64,000 nucleotides of DNA from Parabacteroides timonensis (GTDB lineage: Bacteria > Bacteroidota > Bacteroidia > Bacteroidales > Tannerellaceae): NCBI RefSeq assembly GCF_900128505.1, contig NZ_LT669941.1, positions 2,291,441 to 2,355,440 of the forward strand, in the 5' to 3' direction. Below are positions 52,405 through 60,702 of this stretch, piece after piece; positions within the stretch are counted from its first letter, which is position 1, and every line of letters starts with the position of its first letter. Below the pieces are notes generated by a model, which saw nothing but the letters and a program-made list of their open reading frames with translations, was not told where the DNA came from and ran no database searches. The position numbers were made by a program, and so were the translations under genes.

Positions 52405-53187
52405 ATGAAGTACGGTTCAGAACAGATATTACCTTACAACGGAGAAGAACAGAAGAGCACACAAGTCAGACGTATGTTCGACTCGATTGCAGGCACCTAT
52501 GATCTATTGAACCATACGCTCTCGTTCGGAATCGATAAAATATGGCGCAGGAAAGGCATTGCTTTCCTGCGTCCTTTTTCTCCGCAGTCTATACTGGATA
52601 TCGCCACCGGAACCGGCGACCTCGCTATTTCCATGCATCGCAAATTGAAAGCCCGTCAGATCATCGGGGCCGACATTTCCGAAGGCATGATGCAGGTCGG
52701 ACGCGAAAAAGTAGCAAAAGCCGGTTACTCGGAATATATATCATTCGAACAACAGGACTGTACGGCGCTCACCTACCCCGACAATTCGTTTGACGCCGTA
52801 ACTGCTGCATTCGGAGTACGTAACTTTGAAAATATCGAACAGGGGATAGCAGAGATGTTCCGGGTATTAAAACCCGGCGGTCATCTGATGATCCTCGAAC
52901 TTTCCACACCGGAACATTTTCCGATGAAACAACTTTACCAGATCTATTCAAAGACGATCATTCCATGCATCGGCCGGTTATTTTCGAAAGAAAAGGCTGC
53001 TTACAGCTACCTACCGGCATCTATCAAAGTAGTTCCGCAAGGAAAGGTGATGAAAGAACTGCTCATTCGCCGGGGATTCTCCGAGGCACGGGTTCGCACC
53101 TTTACTTTTGGAATTTGTTCATTATATACAGCCAGTAAGGAGAGTTCGCCCAGTAAGGGCAGTTCGCGAACTGCCCATACAAATTAA
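52405..53187 (+). CDS. menG: Demethylmenaquinone methyltransferase, with a REP-derived tail
   Basis: SAM-dependent methyltransferase (UbiE/MenG) for the last step of menaquinone synthesis. Its 260 residues carry VRRMFDSIAGTYDLLNHTLS, the SAM-binding DIATGTGDLAISM, and AFGVRNFENIEQGI and MFRVLKPGG. The usual ending would be near FGICSLYTASK. Here the frame runs on for about 15 residues through a REP palindrome (53157-53176) and stops in TAA at 53185-53187. The tail is Ser/Lys-rich (ESSPSKGSSRTAHTN) and likely neutral. Confidence 0.95.
   Translation: MKYGSEQILPYNGEEQKSTQVRRMFDSIAGTYDLLNHTLSFGIDKIWRRKGIAFLRPFSPQSILDIATGTGDLAISMHRKLKARQIIGADISEGMMQVGREKVAKAGYSEYISFEQQDCTALTYPDNSFDAVTAAFGVRNFENIEQGIAEMFRVLKPGGHLMILELSTPEHFPMKQLYQIYSKTIIPCIGRLFSKEKAAYSYLPASIKVVPQGKVMKELLIRRGFSEARVRTFTFGICSLYTASKESSPSKGSSRTAHTN
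53157..53176. repeat. REP palindrome variant inside the 3' end of menG/ubiE
   Basis: GGGCAGTTCGCGAACTGCCC, a perfect palindrome that differs from the other REPs by one compensated base pair in each arm. It encodes part of the extended tail of the methyltransferase and lies 31 bases before aroE. Confidence 0.8.
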
Positions 53188-53206
53188 ACATAAAAAGAAG
53201 AAGGCT

Positions 53207-53950
53207 ATGCAGAAATATGGTTTATTGGGATATCCACTCGGGCACTCGTTTTCCAAAACTTATTTCAATCAGAAATTTGAGGCGGAAAAAATAAATGCTC
53301 AATACGTAAACTTCGAGATCCCGAACATCAAAGACATCAAAACAGTATTGAAAGAAAACCCGGACTTAAAAGGTCTGAATGTAACGATCCCTTACAAGGA
53401 ACAGGTTATTCCTTTTCTGGACGAACTGGATGAAGATGCACGTCTGATCGGTGCTGTCAACGTGATCAAGTTCACTAAAGGTCTTTTCGGAAGAACAAAG
53501 CTGATCGGCTACAATTCCGACATCATCGGCTTCAAGCAGTCGATCGAACCTTTCCTGAATGAAACGCACCGGAAAGCCCTCATCCTCGGAACCGGAGGCG
53601 CCTCCAAAGCTGTCTTCCAGGGATTGAAACAACTGGGAGTAGGCGCCACTTTGGTATCACGCAAACCAAAAGAACACTGCATTACATACGAAGAAATTAC
53701 AGCCAAAACGATGGAGCAATACACGGTCATTGTCAATACAACTCCGCTGGGAATGTTCCCCAATGTAGACAATTGTCCTAATATTCCATACGATTTGCTC
53801 ACACCCAACCATTTATTATACGACTTGTTATACAACCCCGATGAAACCCTCTTCATGAAGAAGGGAAAAGAAAAAGGGGCCGTCGTCAAGAATGGGCTCG
53901 AAATGCTGCTCTTGCAGGCATTTGCGGCTTGGGAGATTTGGCAGAAATAA
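53207..53950 (+). CDS. aroE: Shikimate dehydrogenase
   Basis: NADP-dependent reduction of 3-dehydroshikimate in aromatic amino-acid synthesis. The ATG at 53207 gives 247 residues. An upstream frame to 53108 only reads through the REP and the end of menG. Motifs: YPLGHSFSKTYFNQKF (substrate loop), LNVTIPYKEQVIPFLDEL with the catalytic Lys, IGAVNVI, GYNSDIIGF, the NADP site LGTGGASKAV, NTTPLGMFPN, and NGLEMLLLQAFAAWEIW. Last gene of the phoH-purC-menG-aroE cluster. Confidence 0.96.
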   Translation: MQKYGLLGYPLGHSFSKTYFNQKFEAEKINAQYVNFEIPNIKDIKTVLKENPDLKGLNVTIPYKEQVIPFLDELDEDARLIGAVNVIKFTKGLFGRTKLIGYNSDIIGFKQSIEPFLNETHRKALILGTGGASKAVFQGLKQLGVGATLVSRKPKEHCITYEEITAKTMEQYTVIVNTTPLGMFPNVDNCPNIPYDLLTPNHLLYDLLYNPDETLFMKKGKEKGAVVKNGLEMLLLQAFAAWEIWQK

Positions 53951-53952
53951 AT

Positions 53953-53975
53953 GGAGGTCACAATTTGTGACTTCC
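53953..53975 (+). terminator. Hairpin after aroE
   Basis: GTCACAA (53957-53963) and TTGTGAC (53965-53971), extended by flanking GGAG/TTCC pairs, just after the aroE stop. No T-run. Confidence 0.5.
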
Positions 53976-53992
53976 AATTCCATAAACAAACA

Positions 53993-54030
53993 ATGGGAGT
54001 AAAAGCAATCATATAAGCTCCTACTCCCAT
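53993..54030. terminator. Hairpin between aroE and the surface-protein gene
   Basis: ATGGGAGTA (53993-54001) pairs with TACTCCCAT (54022-54030). It can serve as terminator for either of the convergent genes. Confidence 0.55.
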
Positions 54031-54052
54031 CGAATAGTTATAAAGTACCTCC

Positions 54053-57000
54053 CTATCTCACTCTTACCTTATATACTTTATCATCCACCTGCACGATATA
54101 ATTACCTTCGGGCAACGTCCAGCGACTGTCGTTCGGAGCGGCTTCGAAGCGACGAATAAGCGAGCCGGTGAAGGTATAGACATATACTTCGCGGCGCATG
54201 CCCAGGCGCAGATAGAGACAACCTTCGCCGCCACGGACTTCGATTGTTTCAGCCTCAATCCGTTCATTGGCTACCGGATCCGGATTCTTTTGAATACCAT
54301 CGATGCGGATCTCCAAATCGCTTCGCACGTAACGGATAACATACTTGCCATCGCTGGCACGTGGCTCGATTGTTTCGCCACAGCTGGTGCTTACTACCGG
54401 CTTCGACTGGTCGTAATCGGCAGCAAGGGTAAGATAGAAACCGAAGCTGCCCCACGATTCTACCTCGTATTCACCCGCTGCCGGGTCGGTGGTTGCACCT
54501 TCCACGGCGGGAAGGGTGACGGTGTAGTAGACTGGCGTAGGCTCAGGCACATAAGGTGGATTATAACGGAAGCTGGCGGAGACGGTAACGGCATAGTCTG
54601 GCATGATGAATTGATTGTTACCATCAACCGACACAGTTTCGTCGCCCCCCGTATTCGTCACCGTCCAGCCGGCGAAGTCGTAGTTGGTATGCTCTGTATA
54701 ACTGAGAGTGACAGTTTCATCGGCTGCCGCTTCGCCCTTATCAGCCCCAATCGTTCCGCCGGTAATATCAGTTGCAAGCGTGATCTTGTAGCGCGGCTTT
54801 TCAAAGGTAAGTTGCTCTTCTTCGAGACTACAAGTATTACCTACGTTATCAATAGCCGTCACCGTAAGCTTGTGCTTGCCATAAGAGGGAGCCGTCAGTG
54901 TGATAGGCTCGCCCGTATAAGCTACTGATTCCGATGCGCCTTCATCCCATTGATAGGTATAAGAAGCCACACCGCTCTCATCGTCAGTAATCGTGACAGA
55001 GACATTCAAACCATCAAGTTGTTTAATCTCGATTGCCGGAGCTGTTTTATCAATCTGAACAGGTAGTGTTTGTAGCCCCGACGAAGCTGTTCTATTATCT
55101 ACCTCATCTATATTTCTTATACGTTTTAAATAATAGGTATAAGGAGAAGACAAAGTCACTGATTCTGCCCACTCACCCTCTGTTGCTGATATTTGGAAAC
55201 CCTCAGAAGGTGTAAGCGTAAATATTTCACCTTCCTTATGCCAACCATCAACTGGTTCTGCCAACTCTTCTGCCTCCGCTGCATAGGCTTCTACCAGCGT
55301 TAGTTCATTAACTGTCACTTCACCGTTTTCCTGTGGCAATGTAATATCATAATTACTCTTATTGAAACGATTTTCACCTTCATCACTAATATTACTATCT
55401 GTAACTTTGCCAGTCTGTAAATCTTTAAATATCGGCTTCTCACTCCCAACAAGTTCATTTTCTCCTACTGTATAATAAAGTTCCTCTCCACTATACAACT
55501 CCTGCTTGGGGATATTCAGCGTCAAATTTTTCGGAGCAATCTCATATTCGATTGTAGTACTGAGTTCTGTATTATAATCGTCTTGCCAACTAAATGCTTC
55601 AGAATGATCATCTGCGTTTTTCGGTAAATCAGCGGGAGTAATATCTACCCATTCTATTTCTCCTCCGTCGTTCCATACTTTGCCCTTAACCTTTATATCT
55701 AACTCATCTCCATAAGTATAAGAAGCATCCTGCCCCGTCACCGAGATAGTCGGATTGTATTTCCATACGGCGTAATAGGTGTTATTGGCTTCTGAGGACA
55801 GTAGTACTTCAGTCCTGTCATTATCAGCACTGCTCCACCACGCAAAGGTATATCCAGGGCGCCAAAGCTCCGTAGGCGCAGTCACTTCACCGCCCTTCGC
55901 CGCCACCACCTGCTTTTGCTCCCGGTAGTCTATATAACCGCCGTTGCCATCGAAGGTGAGGAGGACGCCTTCCACGCAACTATAACCGGTTATAGTACCA
56001 TTATCTAATTTATATAAATTCCCTAGTTCCTCGGTGTCAGATAGAGAGCCGCCACCTTTCTCCAGCGTCCCAGCCACTGCCAGCACGCCATTATTCGTAA
56101 TCTTACCTTTATTCGTAACCTTCGCCCCCTCTTCCAATATCAGCGTTGTCCCTTCTCCGATAGTAAGCGTTTTATCGGCTTCCACTTCTAAGTTTTTGCC
56201 TTCGGGGATGGTTATCACGCCTTCAGGAAGCGACGTTGGGTTGCCATAAACCTTGCCGCTGTATGTACCTTTTAGGATGACACCGCTCCAAGCATCAGTA
56301 TTATCGTCATTCCCAATACTACTTGCTATAATAAAAGCATTACCACTCTCGCCAGTAGAGAAAGTGCCAGCAGCAGCATCAAAACCGCCACCAATACCGG
56401 CACCACCATCAGTACTCGTAGCCGTCACAAAACCACCCTCAATCGTAATGGTTCCACCAGCACCACCAACACCCGTGGCACTTACACGACCTCCACCACC
56501 AATACCGGCACCATTCTTACTCGTAGCCGTCACAACACCACCCTCAATCGTAATGGTTTCACCAGCACCACGATTACCACCACCGATACCAGCACCATAT
56601 TTACTCTCAGCCGTCACAACACCACCATCAATCGTAATGATTCCACTATCACCATAACCATCACCATCACTATCACCATAACCACCACCAATACCGGCAC
56701 CACCATCACCCGTAGCCGTCACAACACCACCACGAATCGTAATGATTCCACCAGAACCATACCGACCACCACCAATACCGGCACCTTTATCAGTACTCGT
56801 AGCCGTCACAACACCACCATTAATCGTAATGGTTCCACCAGAACCACCTTTATAACCACCACCAAAACCGGTATAACCACCACCAATACCGGCACCATAA
56901 TCACCCATAGCCGTCACAACACCACCATTAATCGTAATGGTTCCACCAGAACCATACTGACCACCACCAATACCGGCACCATAATCACACCCAGTCGCCG

Positions 57001-57442
57001 TCAACTCCCCCGCTCCATCTATCTCCAGCGAAGCGCTTCCTTCACAGCGAAGAGCTGGATGGTTATTGTAGTCGCCCGTTGCCTTCAACTTATTCACCCC
57101 TTCCAGCCACAAGTTTACACTTGCATCCCCTTGTATATCAAATGGACAACTACTCGACTCAATATTCACATCCCTCAAATAGATTGTCACTGTCAAACCC
57201 GTTTTTACAGTTATATTATTTCCCGTTGTCTTACTCAGGTCCCGCTGCGTAATCCGATACGTGCCACTCTCTTCAATCACGACCGATTTGTCGTCCACAT
57301 AGAAGGTCTCCTTTATTTCTTCCGTCTCTTCCCCCCACGACACCGGCAGGCATAAAAAAAGGAATGCGACGACCCATGCGCCCATTCCCGTGATGCGATT
57401 CTTGTAATATTTACTCATACTAATGTTGTTATGCTGTTTCAT
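54053..57442 (-). CDS. Large repetitive surface protein (adhesin-like)
   Basis: 1129 residues with a signal peptide (VVAFLFLCLPVSWG; Met9 at 57418 is an equally good start). Order: a carbohydrate-binding Cthe_2159-like beta-helix (about 35-330) with seven GAGIGGG repeats, each followed by a GGTITINGGVVTATS-like strand; an InlB/Listeria-Bacteroides repeat (LTFDGNGGYIDY, about 505-570); two MBG-like segments (YTYGDELDIKV; KNLTLNIPKQELYSG); Ig-like segments (about 800-880); further InlB-like repeats (GGTIGADKGEAAADETVTLSY); and a C-terminal DUF6383/secretion-type domain (LYLRLGMRREVYVYTFTGSL). A role in adhesion or matrix is inferred. It is downstream of an HU-DUF4469 gene and probably under the same invertible promoter. 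Confidence 0.85.
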   Translation of the reverse strand: MKQHNNISMSKYYKNRITGMGAWVVAFLFLCLPVSWGEETEEIKETFYVDDKSVVIEESGTYRITQRDLSKTTGNNITVKTGLTVTIYLRDVNIESSSCPFDIQGDASVNLWLEGVNKLKATGDYNNHPALRCEGSASLEIDGAGELTATGCDYGAGIGGGQYGSGGTITINGGVVTAMGDYGAGIGGGYTGFGGGYKGGSGGTITINGGVVTATSTDKGAGIGGGRYGSGGIITIRGGVVTATGDGGAGIGGGYGDSDGDGYGDSGIITIDGGVVTAESKYGAGIGGGNRGAGETITIEGGVVTATSKNGAGIGGGGRVSATGVGGAGGTITIEGGFVTATSTDGGAGIGGGFDAAAGTFSTGESGNAFIIASSIGNDDNTDAWSGVILKGTYSGKVYGNPTSLPEGVITIPEGKNLEVEADKTLTIGEGTTLILEEGAKVTNKGKITNNGVLAVAGTLEKGGGSLSDTEELGNLYKLDNGTITGYSCVEGVLLTFDGNGGYIDYREQKQVVAAKGGEVTAPTELWRPGYTFAWWSSADNDRTEVLLSSEANNTYYAVWKYNPTISVTGQDASYTYGDELDIKVKGKVWNDGGEIEWVDITPADLPKNADDHSEAFSWQDDYNTELSTTIEYEIAPKNLTLNIPKQELYSGEELYYTVGENELVGSEKPIFKDLQTGKVTDSNISDEGENRFNKSNYDITLPQENGEVTVNELTLVEAYAAEAEELAEPVDGWHKEGEIFTLTPSEGFQISATEGEWAESVTLSSPYTYYLKRIRNIDEVDNRTASSGLQTLPVQIDKTAPAIEIKQLDGLNVSVTITDDESGVASYTYQWDEGASESVAYTGEPITLTAPSYGKHKLTVTAIDNVGNTCSLEEEQLTFEKPRYKITLATDITGGTIGADKGEAAADETVTLSYTEHTNYDFAGWTVTNTGGDETVSVDGNNQFIMPDYAVTVSASFRYNPPYVPEPTPVYYTVTLPAVEGATTDPAAGEYEVESWGSFGFYLTLAADYDQSKPVVSTSCGETIEPRASDGKYVIRYVRSDLEIRIDGIQKNPDPVANERIEAETIEVRGGEGCLYLRLGMRREVYVYTFTGSLIRRFEAAPNDSRWTLPEGNYIVQVDDKVYKVRVR
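56380..57010 (-). repeat. Tandem coding repeats GAGIGGG...GGTITINGGVVTAT
   Basis: Seven copies of GAGIGGG at irregular spacing of about 28-37 residues, separated by glycine-rich linkers of different length. The DNA is strongly repeated (ACCACCAATACCGGCACC on the plus strand recurs), so copy number could change by slippage or recombination. Confidence 0.8.
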
Positions 57443-57485
57443 TGTTATATTGGTTATTTGTTCATCCCATTTTGACGATGATGCA

Positions 57486-57547
57486 TCGCCCGATCGGGCG
57501 AAACCTCATCGCCTGGTCGGGCGAAGGTGTGCCGCCTGGACGGGCGA
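57486..57547. repeat. Array of three 23-bp-spaced palindromic units
   Basis: TCGCCCGATCGGGCGA (57486-57501), TCGCCTGGTCGGGCGA (57509-57524) and CCGCCTGGACGGGCGA (57532-57547), exactly 23 bases apart. They lie 26 bases past the end of the HU-DUF4469 gene and before the surface-protein gene in the same direction. Sequence differs from the array at 37775, but period and position match. Confidence 0.8.
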
Positions 57548-57572
57548 TGCACCTTCGCCAAACTTAAATAGG

Positions 57573-58331
57573 TTATTCGATGACCGGACGGTCGTCGTCG
57601 TCATCATCATCTTTCGGTTTGCCGCCGATCCACAGTGTAGTCGATGCACTGCGCGGCGATTTGAGAAGTGAGCTGGAAGCATACTGTGTAGTTACCGTCA
57701 GCGTATATTCGCCATTAGTCAGTTCAGAGGGGATTAGCAAGGTCAACTCAGATGGTTTGTTTGCCGTAATCATATCTTCGTCCAATTTCGTCACTACACC
57801 CTTCGAGTCGGTCAGCGTGACACCTACTGCTTCGTTGTCGCCTACGACCTTCAGCATCGCACCGCGTACAAAAAGGTTGCGGCCAGCCGTTGCACTACCG
57901 TCGCGAAGCTTCGTCTTGCGATCTTCTGTTTCAAGGATATACATGATATTCGATCTTTCGCCCAGTATTTCCACGCTGGTCTTCGCGATTTCTTCGCGCA
58001 GCTCCTTGCCCTGGTTGAAAACGACATAGATGGAGTTCTTTTCCTTATTCCATACGCCTCCTTCCACAACACCCGTCAGGCGGGCCACGGCATAGAAGAG
58101 GCCGGTGTTCACACTTACTCCGTTCAGAATAAGACGGGTTATGATTCGGTTGTACAATGAAATGGAGTGGCGAAGCGTCTCCTCACGCAGACCGGTGTCT
58201 TCTTCACGCATTTCTTTGATAATGTCATCGATACCGGCACTTCCATTTGATTCCAGTTGTAAAATCTTGTCAGTCAGATTGTCGGCAGTTACGGTGTTGT
58301 CGACGAGCCACCCTTTCAGTTTGTTCTGCAT
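57573..58331 (-). CDS. HU-like DNA-binding domain fused to DUF4469 (copy 2)
   Basis: A 252-residue protein without a signal peptide. The N-terminal half (about 1-125) is HU-like (VTADNLTDKILQLESNGSAG; RLILNGVSVNTGLFYAVARL), and the C-terminal half (about 140-237) a DUF4469 Ig-like domain (GAMLKVVGDNEAVGVTL; NGEYTLTVTTQYASSSLL), ending in an acidic tail with seven Asp. It is a relative of the protein at 36989. It precedes the large surface protein by 130 bases and starts 18 bases from the repeat that borders a putative invertible promoter. The link between a DNA-binding fold and a surface protein is unexplained. Confidence 0.85.
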   Translation of the reverse strand: MQNKLKGWLVDNTVTADNLTDKILQLESNGSAGIDDIIKEMREEDTGLREETLRHSISLYNRIITRLILNGVSVNTGLFYAVARLTGVVEGGVWNKEKNSIYVVFNQGKELREEIAKTSVEILGERSNIMYILETEDRKTKLRDGSATAGRNLFVRGAMLKVVGDNEAVGVTLTDSKGVVTKLDEDMITANKPSELTLLIPSELTNGEYTLTVTTQYASSSLLKSPRSASTTLWIGGKPKDDDDDDDRPVIE

Positions 58332-58348
58332 ACTAGCATGGATTAGAT

Positions 58349-58367
58349 TAGTTCTAGTAGAACTATG
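58349..58367 (+). repeat. Left inverted repeat of invertible segment 3
   Basis: TAGTTCTAGTAGAACTATG, a 19-base exact inverse of 58500-58518, with the core AGTTC-TAGTA-GAACT (58350-58364). It lies 18 bases upstream of the HU-DUF4469 start. Confidence 0.85.
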
Positions 58368-58499
58368 GAATCACAACAACTGACAATCAACAACCTTGTA
58401 TTTATTATGATAAATATTCTTATTTCATATATTTTGCCCCAAACCTCTCAACCCTTTGTTTATTGAGGAGTTATACTTATCTTTGGCAAACATTATTAA
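58368..58499 (+). promoter_or_regulatory. Invertible promoter segment 3, seen in OFF orientation
   Basis: 132 bases between perfect inverted repeats. They contain a full consensus promoter on the plus strand: TTTG (58455-58458), 19 bases, TATCTTTG (58478-58485). It points right, toward the end of a minus-strand gene, and away from the HU-DUF4469/surface-protein operon on its left. After inversion the -7 box would lie at 58389-58382 on the minus strand and transcription would start near 58375, about 44 bases before the start codon at 58331. Confidence 0.82.
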
Positions 58500-58518
58500 C
58501 ATAGTTCTACTAGAACTA
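58500..58518 (-). repeat. Right inverted repeat of invertible segment 3
   Basis: CATAGTTCTACTAGAACTA, the exact inverse of 58349-58367. Spacer TACTA is the reverse complement of TAGTA. Confidence 0.85.
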
Positions 58519-58607
58519 TGCTGTTTATTTAATTACTTTTCTTAAAAAAGATCAATGCTTTAGTATCCTATAAAAAGATCTAAGTCTATTTATACGGGCT
58601 TCGCCCC

Positions 58608-59372
58608 CTATTGCTTTTCCGTCATATACTTCCAAAAACGCACCGGCATATGCTGGCGATGAAGCTTCGGGTTGATACGTTCTTTGATGGCAATCGTCTT
58701 GAAATACTCTTTCCACATCTGCTGAAACAGTTTCTCATCTTTATCCATCAGGCTCTCATTAAGGAAGCCGGATAACAGATGCTCTTCCTTTTGCTCGAAA
58801 CGAACCTCAATCGTCTCTTTCAGATCATAATAATAGCCATACTCCCGACGCATATCGTAGATCAGCCATTTCTGATCGCCGAAACGATCGTTCAGATACG
58901 GAAGGACAAGCGGCAATACATTATATATAGGCTCGACGGCAGAGAAGTAAGTGCCGTCCAAAGCCTTTTGGAAACGGAGAAACTGCATGATGCGGAGACG
59001 TTCGTTGCTTACTTTCTTCCAGACCTTGGATATCTGTAGTACATCAGGATCACCGAAATTCATCTCAATAGATTTCGAATGGTCAAGCGCCTTGCGGATA
59101 TAGCGGAACAACAGCATATCGACCTCCGGCAGCTCCGACAGCCAGGAGACTGTCAAACCCGACAACGATAGTTTCGATATCTTCTTTTCAAGCCCTTTCC
59201 ATACCCGGTCTGCTTTCTCGCTGTCCGAACATATAGTAACCGTTTCCTCACAGAACAGAGGCAACGGCTCTCCTTCCATCCTCAGCGCATCCGGAAACGA
59301 TTTACGGGAATACGCATCGAAAACGGCTGTGAGCAATCCTTCAAAAGTCTTATCGTATATAAAAACTACCAT
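58608..59372 (-). CDS. TIGR03915-type putative DNA repair protein (DUF4130)
   Basis: A 254-residue cytoplasmic protein with the family's opening VVFIYDKTFEGLLTAVFDAY and the central ERLRIMQFLRFQKALDGTYFSAVEPIYNVLPLV and DQKWLIYDMRREYGYYYDL segments. It is the regular partner of the radical-SAM protein encoded four bases upstream. The pair is annotated as a DNA modification or repair system related to uracil-DNA glycosylase, on the basis of gene association. The exact reaction is unknown. Confidence 0.9.
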   Translation of the reverse strand: MVVFIYDKTFEGLLTAVFDAYSRKSFPDALRMEGEPLPLFCEETVTICSDSEKADRVWKGLEKKISKLSLSGLTVSWLSELPEVDMLLFRYIRKALDHSKSIEMNFGDPDVLQISKVWKKVSNERLRIMQFLRFQKALDGTYFSAVEPIYNVLPLVLPYLNDRFGDQKWLIYDMRREYGYYYDLKETIEVRFEQKEEHLLSGFLNESLMDKDEKLFQQMWKEYFKTIAIKERINPKLHRQHMPVRFWKYMTEKQ

Positions 59373-59375
59373 ATA

Positions 59376-60635
59376 TTATTCCGGAAACTGTAAAGTCAAT
59401 TGCCTGTCATCTATTTTCTTTCTGCCTTTTTGTAATAGCAGATGGCGCACATTCTCCGGTTTCAGTTCATTTACCGTATGCATCGGCAATTCATTGCAGG
59501 TGATAAAATATTGCGCCTTCTTCATCACAATACCTATTTTCTTTAATTGCTCGGCTCCCAAACGACCATAACGGCGAGATACAACGATCAGTTTAGCCGA
59601 CTTCACTCCTATGCCCGGTACGCGAAGGAGCATCTCGTAATCCGCTTTATTAATGTCGACCGGGAATGCCTGCGGGTTACGCAACGCCCACGATAATTTC
59701 GGATCCAATTCCAGATCGAGATCCGGATAGGCATCGTTCACGATCTCATCCACCTTAAACTGGTAGAAGCGCAACAGCCAGTCGGCCTGATACAACCGGT
59801 TTTCCCGCACCAAGGGCGGTTGTTTCAACATCGGCAGACGTGTGTCGTAATCATTTACAGGGATAAAGCCGGAATAATACACCCTTTTCATTGTCGGTCG
59901 CTGATAAAGGGCCGACGACAGGCGAAGGATATCTTTATCCGTATCGGGCGTCGCTCCTACGATCATCTGCGTGCTTTGTCCCGCCGGGGCGAAACGTGGA
60001 GCATGCCGGAACCGCTTACGCTCTTCCGAACTCTGCAAAACGCCTTGCTGGATATAACGCATCGGAGCAAAAACACTCTTAAAGTCTTTCTCGGGAGCAA
60101 GTATCTGCAAGCTTTGTTCATTCGGGATTTCGATGTTCACACTCAATCGGTCGGCATACAAACCAGCCTCGTTCACCAGTTCCTGACTGGCACCGGGAAT
60201 ACTTTTCATGTGGATGTACCCGTTGAAACGGTGTATCAGCCGCAAATCCTTTATAGCACGCACCAATCGCTCCATCGTATAATCCGGACTCCTGACAACC
60301 CCCGAACTCAGAAACAATCCTTCGATATAATTACGACGGTAGAATTCGATCGTCAGATTGACCAATTCCGAAACGGAGAGCGTCGCCCGCGGCAGGTCGT
60401 TACTCCGGCGGTTGATGCAGTAAGCACAATCGTACATACAATAATTGGTCAGCATGATCTTCAATAAAGAAATACACCGTCCGTCTTCCGCAAAACTATG
60501 GCAAATACCCCAACCGGCCGCACTTCCTATCATTCCGCTTTTCTTGGAACGGGAAGTACCGCTTGATGCGCAGGATACATCATATTTAGCCGATTCAGCT
60601 AATATTTTTAGTTTTTCGAGAACTGTTTCATTCAT
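59376..60635 (-). CDS. Radical-SAM putative DNA modification/repair protein (TIGR03916)
   Basis: 419 residues. The radical-SAM cluster motif is Cys66-xxx-Cys70-xx-Cys73 in NYCMYDCAYC. A C-terminal helix-hairpin-helix DNA-binding element is seen in YEMLLRVPGIGVKSAKLIVV (about residues 335-355). SSGVVRSPDYTMERLVRAI and IPGASQELVNEAGLYADRLS are family features. It forms a two-gene operon with the DUF4130 protein (4-base spacing), as in many bacteria, and is divergent from the AraC gene. A minus-strand TATTTTTG (60664-60657) could be its -7 box. Confidence 0.93.
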   Translation of the reverse strand: MNETVLEKLKILAESAKYDVSCASSGTSRSKKSGMIGSAAGWGICHSFAEDGRCISLLKIMLTNYCMYDCAYCINRRSNDLPRATLSVSELVNLTIEFYRRNYIEGLFLSSGVVRSPDYTMERLVRAIKDLRLIHRFNGYIHMKSIPGASQELVNEAGLYADRLSVNIEIPNEQSLQILAPEKDFKSVFAPMRYIQQGVLQSSEERKRFRHAPRFAPAGQSTQMIVGATPDTDKDILRLSSALYQRPTMKRVYYSGFIPVNDYDTRLPMLKQPPLVRENRLYQADWLLRFYQFKVDEIVNDAYPDLDLELDPKLSWALRNPQAFPVDINKADYEMLLRVPGIGVKSAKLIVVSRRYGRLGAEQLKKIGIVMKKAQYFITCNELPMHTVNELKPENVRHLLLQKGRKKIDDRQLTLQFPE

Positions 60636-60656
60636 ATTTCAGGAGGATATGCCACA

Positions 60657-60685
60657 CAAAAATAAGGATTAAAAAGCTATCTTTG
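60657..60685. promoter_or_regulatory. Divergent -7 boxes of the radical-SAM and AraC genes
   Basis: TATTTTTG on the minus strand (60664-60657) for the radical-SAM gene and TATCTTTG on the plus strand (60678-60685) for the AraC gene, 13 bases apart. The -33 partners are weak. Confidence 0.45.
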
Positions 60686-60702
60686 CGATAAAATAAAGTG
60701 AA

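Noticed and set aside
53108..53206. 33-residue N-terminal extension of AroE
   Set aside because: It only translates the 3' end of menG and the REP; the substrate-binding YPLGHSFSK segment sits at the usual distance from the ATG at 53207.
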